This document shows, piece after piece, positions 1 through 6,578 of a DNA stretch of 12,699 nucleotides (position 1 is its first letter; each line of letters starts with the position of its first letter). The notes beneath the pieces were generated by a model. The model worked only from the letters and a program-made list of their open reading frames with translations. It was not told the origin of the DNA and did not search any database. The stretch is from an uncultured Spartobacteria bacterium (GTDB lineage Bacteria > Verrucomicrobiota > Verrucomicrobiia > Chthoniobacterales > UBA6821). Location of the stretch: NCBI GenBank assembly GCA_903831635.1, contig CAIKYN010000206.1, forward strand, positions 1-12,699, read 5' to 3'. Made by a program: the position numbers and the translations under genes.

Positions 1-156
1 ATCGGCATGCTTCCCATTCGAGGGCCCTTTCTTAAGCTGATCACTCCCTTTATGCACTCCTGTGCAGCGCCATTTACCCAAGAGTTGCAGATGATGAAAG
101 AGGCGGAGACCGTTCGTATTCGTCCCGGTTTCGTTGATCTCAGCAGCAAGCCCTAA
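1..156 (+). CDS. C-terminal end of an unidentified protein (5' end outside window)
   Basis: Frame 1 is open from the first base to a TAA at 154-156 and encodes the last 51 residues of a protein. The segment begins IGMLPIRGPFLKLITPF and ends VRIRPGFVDLSSKP. It has a short hydrophobic stretch near its start and then a mixed, basic tail. I do not recognise the family with confidence. The VRIRPG-type strand near the end faintly recalls the end of the patatin-like phospholipase core (VVIRP), but this is weak. The next gene starts only 21 nt after the stop, so the two may be cotranscribed. Confidence 0.55.
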   Translation: MGMLPIRGPFLKLITPFMHSCAAPFTQELQMMKEAETVRIRPGFVDLSSKP

Positions 157-167
157 AAAAGTACTGC

Positions 168-172
168 GAGGA
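168..172 (+). promoter_or_regulatory. Shine-Dalgarno site (GAGGA) of the secreted protein gene
   Basis: GAGGA lies 5 nt before the ATG at 178. It supports that start over the internal ATG at 235, which would cut into the hydrophobic core of the signal peptide. It is the only clear Shine-Dalgarno sequence I could find ahead of any gene in the window. Confidence 0.6.
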
Positions 173-177
173 ATCGA

Positions 178-1461
178 ATGATCGGAGGCGACATTTGTTT
201 CCTGAGCCGATTAGCCTTCGTGCTTTGGATAGGTATGTTACTATTTACACAGTATGCCATCGCTGCATCTCCAATAGGAGTCACCACACCACAGGGGCTC
301 TTTCATCTCCAATGCGATGATCAGGAATCGACTCGCCGTGAGGCGCGCTGGTTGAGCGTGATAGAAAAACGTTTTTACGAGGTCACCGGCTTTGAGTCGC
401 AGGATTTTCCGCCAGTTCTAGTTGTACTCCATGGACCTCACTCCTCCAGAGAGGAGCAGCCACGTCTCAGGGTGGATTCTTTGGAAGGGGGGATGCCTAG
501 GATTCAGATCGATCTTCACCAGGAGGAGGGGCCGCAATTCGGAAGCCAGTCCGCTAGAGTGCTCTCAAGTGCCATCCTTCTCCGAGAGCGTTATGCGGGC
601 AAAGCTCCTATTGTTGGATCCTCTATTCCCGAGATCCCTCCATGGCTCGCGTATGGATTAGCCACACTTTGCAATGATGCCAGTACTCAAAAAAACATCC
701 AAGTTTCCTATCTTCAAGGTGGTGCTCCTCCGGGAATTGAAGCGTTTTTGGTAGAAAGGCCTCCTGGTGATGAAAACCACCTCTTGGAGGAAAATTACCA
801 TAGGAGGGCTGCGTCTCTTGTTCTGGCTGGATTGAAGGGTGAGGGGAGTGCTGTCTTTAGAAAATGGATCCGAGGAGATGGCTCCAATGATTTGAAAAAG
901 AATCATGAAACAGTGAGTTCGCTCTCACGATGGCCTTCAGGATGGCCGATGCAACGCGTCGAGAGAGAGTGGTTGTTACTGATGGCAACTTCATCCCAGG
1001 CGGATCAAGGTGTGACTGAAGAACTGAACGCCAGCGAGAGCCTCCATCAATACGATGCAGTTGCACAATCGATCCCCATGGATGCCGTCTCCTTTGAAAA
1101 GCTTCGCAAGGAGAGGGGCGCGGAATTCACCCTACAAGAGATCAATTCAAGAATGAGCGCCTTGCGTTTCCAGGCCAACCCTTTGGTGATTCCTCTCATT
1201 GACTCAACAATGAATCTTCTCAAATCACCGAAGCATCTCTCTGGCAAGAAGCTCAAGGAAAGCCTCTCCGCGCTTACATCACTTCGAGTCTCTACCCTGA
1301 AGCGTTCCCGGGAAATCAATGACTACCTGGACTGGTACGAGGCAGCGAAGATCCCCGTGCAAAGCGGTCTCTTTGATGCATTGTTAAAATCTCCCGAACC
1401 TAAGCTTCGTAAGGGACCGGTAGGTCGCTATCTTGATGCCGTTGAAAGCCGTGGATGGTGA
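178..1461 (+). CDS. Secreted protein of unknown function, resembling a degenerate gluzincin-type metallopeptidase
   Basis: This 427-residue protein has a convincing signal peptide: a hydrophobic core at about residues 11-26 and an AIA site at 27-29, with mature protein starting near residue 30. No lipobox is visible, so export to the periplasm or beyond is expected. Residues 154-164 read PPWLAYGLATL, similar to the PxWLxEGLA element that follows the zinc site in many gluzincin-type peptidases. The segment upstream where HExxH would be expected (about 129-139, LSSAILLRERY) has no histidine, so catalysis of that kind is unlikely. The C-terminal third is charged and looks helical. The start is supported by GAGGA 5 nt upstream, and the gene begins 21 nt after the preceding stop. 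The reading frame is secure; the peptidase-like relationship is an inference from one motif and needs a profile search. Confidence 0.8.
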   Translation: MIGGDICFLSRLAFVLWIGMLLFTQYAIAASPIGVTTPQGLFHLQCDDQESTRREARWLSVIEKRFYEVTGFESQDFPPVLVVLHGPHSSREEQPRLRVDSLEGGMPRIQIDLHQEEGPQFGSQSARVLSSAILLRERYAGKAPIVGSSIPEIPPWLAYGLATLCNDASTQKNIQVSYLQGGAPPGIEAFLVERPPGDENHLLEENYHRRAASLVLAGLKGEGSAVFRKWIRGDGSNDLKKNHETVSSLSRWPSGWPMQRVEREWLLLMATSSQADQGVTEELNASESLHQYDAVAQSIPMDAVSFEKLRKERGAEFTLQEINSRMSALRFQANPLVIPLIDSTMNLLKSPKHLSGKKLKESLSALTSLRVSTLKRSREINDYLDWYEAAKIPVQSGLFDALLKSPEPKLRKGPVGRYLDAVESRGW

Positions 1462-1539
1462 GGAGCTGGTACAGGCGTAAAAGACAGGATATCGACTCGT
1501 GACACTTGCACCTTCGTCTGTGCGGATTATCGTGTTGGG

Positions 1540-1680
1540 ATGTTGAATCTGACACGGCAAGAGCAGACAGTGATGATCTTCATTCTTGTTGCGTTGCTTA
1601 TGGGAGCAGGCATCAGGCATTTCCGGTTGAATGCCATGCTTCCTGAACGGACTGCGCCATACTCAGATTCCACCCACTGA
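1540..1680 (+). CDS. Small single-span membrane protein (46 residues), ComEA-leader-like
   Basis: A short ORF (ATG 1540, TGA 1678-1680) encodes a basic/polar N-terminus (MLNLTRQEQ), one hydrophobic span at about residues 11-24, a positively charged flank (RHFR) and a polar tail. The charge pattern predicts an anchored protein with a short soluble tail. From memory, the LTRQEQ-plus-span layout resembles the N-terminal anchor of verrucomicrobial ComEA-type helix-hairpin-helix proteins, but no helix-hairpin-helix follows. It could be an independent microprotein or a remnant. No Shine-Dalgarno is visible, and the frame is also open upstream back to 1462 without another start, so the start is uncertain. 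It fills most of the 237-nt gap between the flanking genes. Confidence 0.45.
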   Translation: MLNLTRQEQTVMIFILVALLMGAGIRHFRLNAMLPERTAPYSDSTH

Positions 1681-1698
1681 TCTCATCGTCTCTATTAC

Positions 1699-2157
1699 AT
1701 GAAAGTTTCAGGATTTAATGAGGCCGTCGCCCTTGCTGTTGCAAAAAAAGAGAGTTACCGCCCCGAGGGATACCAGTTCTTGAGGGAATCACTGGAGGCC
1801 ACACTCAAGAAGCGCTCCAAGTCAAAGCAGCAACCAGTGTCTGCGCATGTCTCTGCGGAGGAACTGCTTGATGGATTCAAGCGTATGGCACTTAAGGAAT
1901 TTGGACCGATGGCCCCCACCGTCCTTAACTATTGGGGGATTACTTCTTGCCGAGATATTGGAGAGATGGTTTTTAACCTCATCGAAGCCGGAGCCTTTGG
2001 ACGCACAGAGAATGATAGAATCGATGATTTCGAGCGCGGATTCGATTTTCACGATGCCTTTATCGCCCCTTTTCTTCCGCCGCCCCTAACATCCCCGACT
2101 CCATTGATCCCTGCTGATTCACTATTGGGTGATCAGCAGGTGCTTTTTACCAAATGA
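1699..2157 (+). CDS. Minf_1886-type conserved hypothetical protein (Planctomycetes/Verrucomicrobia family)
   Basis: The 152-residue product has the pattern I associate with the Planctomycetes/Verrucomicrobia conserved hypothetical family: a Y-x-F segment near residues 24-28 (GYQFLRESLEATLKK), then HVSAEELLDGFKRMALKEFG (about 50-69), VLNYWGI (76-82), DIGEMVFNLIEAG (86-98) and a DDFERGFDFHDAF segment (about 108-120). No signal peptide or membrane span is present, so it is probably cytoplasmic. Its function is unknown. The last 25 or so residues are proline-rich and unlike the conserved core; the final 15 are encoded by DNA that can fold as a terminator-like hairpin (2110-2148). The stop overlaps the next start as ATGA (2154-2157), suggesting coupled translation with the M16 peptidase. 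No Shine-Dalgarno precedes the ATG. Confidence 0.8.
   Translation: MKVSGFNEAVALAVAKKESYRPEGYQFLRESLEATLKKRSKSKQQPVSAHVSAEELLDGFKRMALKEFGPMAPTVLNYWGITSCRDIGEMVFNLIEAGAFGRTENDRIDDFERGFDFHDAFIAPFLPPPLTSPTPLIPADSLLGDQQVLFTK
2110..2148 (+). terminator. Terminator-like hairpin inside the 3' end of the Minf_1886 gene
   Basis: CCTGCTGA at 2110-2117 pairs fully with TCAGCAGG at 2133-2140. After a bulged T at 2118, TCAC (2119-2122) pairs with GTGA (2129-2132), leaving a 6-nt loop (2123-2128). A TGC spacer and five T residues (2144-2148) follow. This is the layout of an intrinsic terminator, yet it lies within coding sequence and ends 6 nt before the M16 start. Ribosomes reading to the stop at 2157 would melt the stem, so it may act conditionally rather than as a full stop. 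The pairing is read directly; activity is inferred. Confidence 0.55.
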
Positions 2158-4871
2158 AACCACTCCTGCTACTCATGACGCTCATCTCTCTACCCATTCT
2201 CAATGCATCTCCTGATCAGTCGAACCATCAGGGCGGGGCCGAGGGAACGAATGCCGGGGGAAGTGAAGTCTCGGCGATTATCAACGAGATTGCCAAAGCG
2301 GATCCTTTATTTTCAGCCAAGCCGCAGGTCTTCACTTTTCCCAATGGTCTGACACTTATCGTCGAGGAGAACAAGGGGGCTCCCGTTGCAAGTGTGCAGG
2401 CCTGGTGTAATACCGGCTCCATTCATGAAGGGAAGCTCCTCGGGGCAGGTCTTTCTCACATTCTGGAACACATGCTCTTCAAGGGAACCTCCTCCCGGGC
2501 GCCGGGAGTGATCGCCAGTCAGGTCCAGGATCAGGGTGGGTATATCAATGCCTACACCTCCTACGATCGCACCGTCTACTGGATCGATGTTCCCGCCAAA
2601 GGTGCCTCCAAGGCAGTCGATATCCTGGCCGATGCGATGATGAACGCGACGCTCCCTGAGGCCGAATACAACAAGGAGCAGGAGGTTATCCGGCGCGAGT
2701 TCGCCATGGGATATGACAATCCCGATCGTACCGCATCACTCCTTCTTTTTCGAACGGCCTACCATGTCAGCCCATTCAAGGAGCCAGTCATCGGACACCT
2801 CGATATCTACAATAAGCTCACCCGTCAGGATGTCCTGGATTACTACAAGCGCCGCTATGTCCCAAACAACCTCTGCTTCGTTGTCGTCGGCGACGTGAAT
2901 GCTGCGGAGATCCGTGACCAGTTGGGGAACTACTTTGAGAAATATCCCCGCATGCCGCTCGAACCCGTGACGATTGCCGAAGAGCCACCTCAACTTGGCA
3001 AGCAGCAGGCTCGGGACACCTTTCCGACTGACCTTAGCCGTATGAATATCGCTTGGCGCGCTCCCGGAGCCACGAGCCCGGATGCTCCCGCCGTCGAGGT
3101 TCTCTCGGCTATTCTTGGGGCGGGTACCAGCTCCATCCTCAATGCCGATGTTCGTGAGAAGAAAGGCCTTGTGCACCAGATCGGAGCCGGGCTCTATACC
3201 CTCACGCCCAAGGAAGGACTCATCTATGTGGGGGCGATTGCCGATCCCGACAAGCGCGATGCTGCGGAGAAGGAAATCCTTTCCCTGGTTGAAAAAGTCT
3301 CGCGTGATGGCGTTACTCCTGAGCAACTCGCCAAGGCGAAAAAAGGCCTGCTCTCTGATCATTACCATGGACTGACCACCATGCGCGGACGCGCATCTGA
3401 TTACGGGAATGGCTGGCTCATGACGGGCAATGCCGAGTTCGGCAAGCGCTACCTCGAGTCGATCGAGAAGGTCTCTCCTGAAGATGTTCGTCGTGTGGCG
3501 GCCCTCTATCTCAAGCCCGAGGGGCTGACGGTGACTTCACTCGATCCGATCAACCAAGAAAAATCGGCCGAGACAGCTGCCGTCAAACCTGCCGAGTCAG
3601 TAATTCACAAGGAGTCACTCTCCAATGGACTCCGTGTCCTCATCCACCAGGATAACCGCCTGCCGCTTGTCTCCATCATTGCGGCCTTCCGTGGCGGTCT
3701 CCTGGCTGAGACACCGGTGAACAATGGCGTCTCCCAACTCACGGCCAGCACCATCGTCAAGGGAACAACGACCCGCACAGCTCAGCAAATCGCCGAGACT
3801 GTCGAGCATGTTGGAGGCTCGATCGGAGCCTCCTCCGGAAACAATAGCTTCTCCGTAGCCGTTGAAGTCATGAAGGACGATCTCCCGCTGGGGATGAAGA
3901 TTCTTTCGGATGTCCTGCTCAATGCCACCTTCCCTGCAGAAGAGGTCGCTTTGGAGAAGGATTCCCAGCTCGCCGCCATCAAAGCCGAAGACGACCAGAT
4001 CACCTCGACTGCGCGTAATTTGCTGAAGCCTCGTCTCTATGGCAATCACCCGTATGCCCTTCGCGCAACAGGTTCCCCAGAGAGCGTTGCCAAGCTAACC
4101 CCTGCGGAGTTGCAGGCCTATCGTGACAAGCTTGTGGTTGGAAAGAATGGTGTCCTTTCCATTTTCGGTGCTGTGAATCCCGACGAAGCGCTGGCCCTTG
4201 CAAAAGATGACTTCGGATCCCTTCCAGCAGGTGAACTCGCACTGACTCATCCTCCAGTCTCCTCGCCGTTAGCCAAGTCGATTGAGACATCCGCGGAGCG
4301 GCAGAAACAGCAGGCAGTGATCATGAAGGGCTTCCTTGGCACGACGATCGATGCAGCAGATAAGCCAGCGCTGGAACTGATCGAAGAAGCCTCCAGTGAT
4401 CTCGGTTCACGCTTCTTTGTCAGGATCCGCGAAAAACTCGGCCTTGCCTACTTTGTCGGCGCTTCCAATTCCACGGGTCTAGCCCCCGGAGCCTTCGTCT
4501 TTTACCTCGGCACGGATCCGAAGAAGGTCGATCTGGCCAAACATGAGTTTAATGACGAGATCGATAAACTTGCTGCTGAAGGCCTTACTCAGGTGGAACT
4601 CGACAGGGCAAAGGCGAAGCTCCTGGGGGCCGAGGCAATCCGGAATCAATCGAGTACCGCGCTGGCCGGTATGTGTGCAACCAACGAACTCCTCGGGCTA
4701 GGCTACGATCACGACAAGGTACGCAAGGCCGAGATCGAAAAAGTCACCCTTGAGGATACTAAGCGGGTAGCGAATAAATACTTCCATGATGCCAAGAGCG
4801 TCGAAGTTGTTGTCGGCCCTCCTGCAGTAAAGTCCACAGCTCCCTTGCACGATCCTTCTAAAGCTCCCTAA
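2154..4871 (+). CDS. Secreted two-domain M16 family zinc metallopeptidase
   Basis: The 905-residue protein begins with a signal peptide (hydrophobic to about residue 17, likely cleavage after A18), then a polar linker, then two M16 halves of roughly 420 residues each. The first half has the inverted zinc motif HILEH (H102, E105, H106) and the third ligand E182 in VIRREF, the normal spacing. In the second half the equivalent positions are Q528, A531 and S532, so it has no zinc site. Conversely, the R/Y substrate-binding pair is intact in the second half (REKLGLAY, R759 and Y766), while the first half has H341 in place of the tyrosine. This is the expected division of labour in fused M16 enzymes: catalytic N-half, substrate-cradling C-half. 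It probably degrades or processes peptides in the periplasm. The start overlaps the upstream stop (ATGA). Subfamily (PqqL-like or other) is not resolved. Confidence 0.93.
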   Translation: MKPLLLLMTLISLPILNASPDQSNHQGGAEGTNAGGSEVSAIINEIAKADPLFSAKPQVFTFPNGLTLIVEENKGAPVASVQAWCNTGSIHEGKLLGAGLSHILEHMLFKGTSSRAPGVIASQVQDQGGYINAYTSYDRTVYWIDVPAKGASKAVDILADAMMNATLPEAEYNKEQEVIRREFAMGYDNPDRTASLLLFRTAYHVSPFKEPVIGHLDIYNKLTRQDVLDYYKRRYVPNNLCFVVVGDVNAAEIRDQLGNYFEKYPRMPLEPVTIAEEPPQLGKQQARDTFPTDLSRMNIAWRAPGATSPDAPAVEVLSAILGAGTSSILNADVREKKGLVHQIGAGLYTLTPKEGLIYVGAIADPDKRDAAEKEILSLVEKVSRDGVTPEQLAKAKKGLLSDHYHGLTTMRGRASDYGNGWLMTGNAEFGKRYLESIEKVSPEDVRRVAALYLKPEGLTVTSLDPINQEKSAETAAVKPAESVIHKESLSNGLRVLIHQDNRLPLVSIIAAFRGGLLAETPVNNGVSQLTASTIVKGTTTRTAQQIAETVEHVGGSIGASSGNNSFSVAVEVMKDDLPLGMKILSDVLLNATFPAEEVALEKDSQLAAIKAEDDQITSTARNLLKPRLYGNHPYALRATGSPESVAKLTPAELQAYRDKLVVGKNGVLSIFGAVNPDEALALAKDDFGSLPAGELALTHPPVSSPLAKSIETSAERQKQQAVIMKGFLGTTIDAADKPALELIEEASSDLGSRFFVRIREKLGLAYFVGASNSTGLAPGAFVFYLGTDPKKVDLAKHEFNDEIDKLAAEGLTQVELDRAKAKLLGAEAIRNQSSTALAGMCATNELLGLGYDHDKVRKAEIEKVTLEDTKRVANKYFHDAKSVEVVVGPPAVKSTAPLHDPSKAP

Positions 4872-4892
4872 AGCGATCCCCTTTATCGAGAT

Positions 4893-4917
4893 CCCCAATC
4901 CCCATTACCCAAACCCC
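4893..4917 (-). other. Potential G-quadruplex (minus strand) / C-rich leader (plus strand)
   Basis: On the plus strand, C-runs of 4, 4, 3 and 4 occur at 4893-4896, 4900-4903, 4908-4910 and 4914-4917, separated by loops of 3, 4 and 3 nt; a further C4 lies at 4878-4881. The minus strand therefore fits the four-run G3+ quadruplex pattern with short loops. It sits in the 62-nt gap between the M16 and DUF1844 genes. The mRNA leader in this gap is C-rich, probably weakly structured, and has no Shine-Dalgarno. The pattern is exact; any regulatory role is inference. Confidence 0.4.
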
Positions 4918-4933
4918 TTAACCACAACATCCC

Positions 4934-5392
4934 ATGGCTGAAATCCAACAATCCACCAACTCCGCTGATCTCACCCAGCGCTTCATCGAACTCGTCATGA
5001 TGAATGCCCAGCAAGCAGCCCTTTGCCTCGGTCAGATGGCACATCCCTCAACCGGAAAAGCCGAGGTGAATCTCGACGCCGCACGGATGTTCATCGACCA
5101 CCTCGAGATCATCAAGGAGAAGACCCGTGGTAATCTCAATAAGGATGAGGAGAAGATCCTGACCAGTGTCCTCTCGGAGCTCCAGTTGGCCTTCGTGCAG
5201 GTGGCCCAGGTAGCGCACAGCGGTGGTTCTCCCTCCGGTCACGTTCACGACGAGAACTGTGATCATGGCGATCACACCCATGACTCGGTGACTTCCGAAA
5301 TACCTGCTCAGCCCGAAGCTCCTAAGACAGAAACAACTCCAGTTGCTGAAGACGAGGGGAAGAAGAAGTTCACCAAGAGCTACGGCGCTTAG
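4934..5392 (+). CDS. DUF1844 family protein with a histidine-rich C-terminal tail
   Basis: Residues about 12-92 match the DUF1844 pattern: a helix with FIELVMMNAQQAALCLGQM, a glycine/lysine turn, then LDAARMFIDHLEIIKEKTRGNL and a final helix of the DEEKILTSVLSELQLAFVQV type. DUF1844 is a small, mostly helical family of unknown function found in several phyla including Verrucomicrobiota. No signal peptide is present, so it is cytoplasmic. After the domain comes a tail with histidines at 95, 103, 105, 111, 114 and 116 plus C109 and several acidic residues, then a Pro/Glu-rich stretch and a basic end (GKKKFTKSYGA). The histidine cluster could bind a transition metal; that is inferred from composition only. 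No Shine-Dalgarno is visible. The next gene starts 2 nt after the stop. Confidence 0.85.
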   Translation: MAEIQQSTNSADLTQRFIELVMMNAQQAALCLGQMAHPSTGKAEVNLDAARMFIDHLEIIKEKTRGNLNKDEEKILTSVLSELQLAFVQVAQVAHSGGSPSGHVHDENCDHGDHTHDSVTSEIPAQPEAPKTETTPVAEDEGKKKFTKSYGA

Positions 5393-5394
5393 TA

Positions 5395-5955
5395 ATGAAG
5401 AGGGGATGGATCCTGCTCTTGCTCCTGATGAGTGCGCACTCAGCTCGCGCTCTTGAGATTCAGGGTGTGACTCTGCCTCCGACATCTCAGGTAGGAGGAG
5501 AGACCCTACAGTTGAACGGCGCAGGTTTGCGGACATTCAGCCTCCTGATGATTCCCATCAAAATCTATGTTGCCTCCCTCTACACACCGACTGCGATACG
5601 GACGGACTCAGGGATAATGTCTTCTCTGGGACCAATGGAGTTCGACTTCACCTTCCTTAGGGCAGTGAACCAGTCGGATGTCACCAAGGCTTGGGAATCC
5701 CAGTTTGCCGAGAGTGTCAGTTACACCTATCCCGGCTATGCACGGGATCGGGATACATTCATCGCCATGTTCGGACCGCTTCAGAACCTCGGTGTTGAAA
5801 AGGTTCAGTTGCTGGGAACGAATACCGTGATCTTCGATCAGGGCACGAAGAAAGGAACCATTCCTGGGCGTGATTTTCAGAAGTCTTTCCTGAGCCTCTG
5901 GTTCGGGTCTAACCCCGTAGCGACCGATCTCAAGAATGATCTCTTGGGAAGATAG
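5395..5955 (+). CDS. Secreted chalcone isomerase-like domain protein
   Basis: The 186-residue protein has a signal peptide (MKRGWILLLLLMSAHSARA, cleavage after A19). The mature part fits the bacterial chalcone-isomerase-like domain: EIQGVTLPP near the start, a central LLMIPIKIYVASLYTP strand pair (about 50-65), FTFLRAVNQSDVTKAW (about 85-100) and a late GTIPGRDFQKSFLSLWFG segment (about 159-174). In bacteria this fold is usually not linked to flavonoid chemistry; related domains bind fatty acids or other small hydrophobic ligands, so a periplasmic binding role is more plausible than an enzyme. It lies 2 nt after the DUF1844 stop, so the two are almost certainly cotranscribed and perhaps coupled. 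It converges on bcp with 21 nt between stops and no clear terminator there. Confidence 0.85.
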   Translation: MKRGWILLLLLMSAHSARALEIQGVTLPPTSQVGGETLQLNGAGLRTFSLLMIPIKIYVASLYTPTAIRTDSGIMSSLGPMEFDFTFLRAVNQSDVTKAWESQFAESVSYTYPGYARDRDTFIAMFGPLQNLGVEKVQLLGTNTVIFDQGTKKGTIPGRDFQKSFLSLWFGSNPVATDLKNDLLGR

Positions 5956-5976
5956 CCGAACTCCGCAATAGCCTCC

Positions 5977-6462
5977 TTAGTTCAGTTCCTGCAGAGCTTT
6001 CAAGACGAGGCCCGTGTGCTCGGCTGGTTTTACCTTGGGGAAGATGGCGGCAATTTTACCCATGGGTTCGATGATGTAGGTGGTGCGCTCTGTTCCCATG
6101 TACTTCTTTCCGTACATCGATTTCTCCACCCAGACGCCATAAGCCTCCACGATTGATTTATCGGTGTCGCTTAATAGGGGGAAGGGGAGGTCGAACTTAG
6201 TAATGAATTTTTCATGGGACTTTACCGGATCAATGCTCACCCCGAATAGGGCGGCACCAGTAGCTGTGATAGCCTTCCACTCGTCACGAATCCCACAAGC
6301 CTGCGTTGTGCAGCCCGGCGTGTCATCCTTTGGATAAAAATAGAGGACGACAGCTTGTCCTTTCAGGTCGGTTAGCTTTAGAGGGGTTCCACTGCCGTAG
6401 ATTCCGCCGACAGCGGTGGTGGTGAAGGAGGGGGCCTTATCGCCGACTTGGAGTGCGCTCAT
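5977..6462 (-). CDS. bcp: Thioredoxin-dependent peroxiredoxin (Bcp/PrxQ type)
   Basis: The 161-residue protein, close to the usual Bcp length, has the AhpC/TSA fold with VVLYFYPKDDTPGCTTQAC at residues 38-56. C51 is the peroxidatic cysteine and C56, five residues on, fits the resolving cysteine of the atypical 2-Cys Bcp/PrxQ group. LFGVSIDP, FPLLSDTDKSIVEAYGVW and the GTERTTYIIE segment also match the family. It reduces hydrogen peroxide and organic hydroperoxides in the cytoplasm using thioredoxin. It lies on the minus strand 116 nt after the histidine kinase stop, far enough to have its own promoter. A TACTAT box (minus strand, 6476-6471) is a weak -10 candidate, with no good -35. No Shine-Dalgarno precedes the ATG. 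Confidence 0.95.
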   Translation of the reverse strand: MSALQVGDKAPSFTTTAVGGIYGSGTPLKLTDLKGQAVVLYFYPKDDTPGCTTQACGIRDEWKAITATGAALFGVSIDPVKSHEKFITKFDLPFPLLSDTDKSIVEAYGVWVEKSMYGKKYMGTERTTYIIEPMGKIAAIFPKVKPAEHTGLVLKALQELN

Positions 6463-6544
6463 GGAGTTGGATAGTAGTCTGGGTGAATTTGGATCTGGAG
6501 ATCAGGAAGGCAGGGATGAAATCTCAAAACCTACACTATCATTT

Positions 6545-6568
6545 CTCTGCGCCTCTGCGCCTCTGCGC
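6545..6568. repeat. Tandem repeat: three exact copies of an 8-bp unit (CTCTGCGC)
   Basis: Three perfect head-to-tail copies of CTCTGCGC lie in the 116-nt gap between the kinase and bcp genes (unit GCGCAGAG on the minus strand). Next to it are a purine-rich block on the plus strand (about 6491-6518, with CAGGAAGGCAGGGATG) and an A/T-rich stretch. From memory, GC(G)CAGAG-type octamer strings are frequent in intergenic DNA of many bacteria, so this may be one copy of a dispersed intergenic element covering roughly 6484-6578. The repeat is seen directly; the dispersed nature is inferred. Confidence 0.75.
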
Positions 6569-6578
6569 GATAAAATAT

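Noticed and set aside
1501..1539. Promoter for the small membrane ORF
   Set aside because: TTGCAC (1506-1511) and GATTAT (1525-1530) are only 13 nt apart, too close for a standard promoter.
2736..3368. 210-codon minus-strand ORF inside the M16 gene
   Set aside because: The opposite strand encodes conserved M16 sequence throughout; no start signal or motif here.
5956..5983. Shared terminator between the convergent genes
   Set aside because: Only a 5-bp GAACT/AGTTC pairing across a 16-nt loop with no T run; too weak to call.
6545..6568. CRISPR array
   Set aside because: The units are 8 bp and directly abutting with no spacers, so this is a simple tandem repeat.
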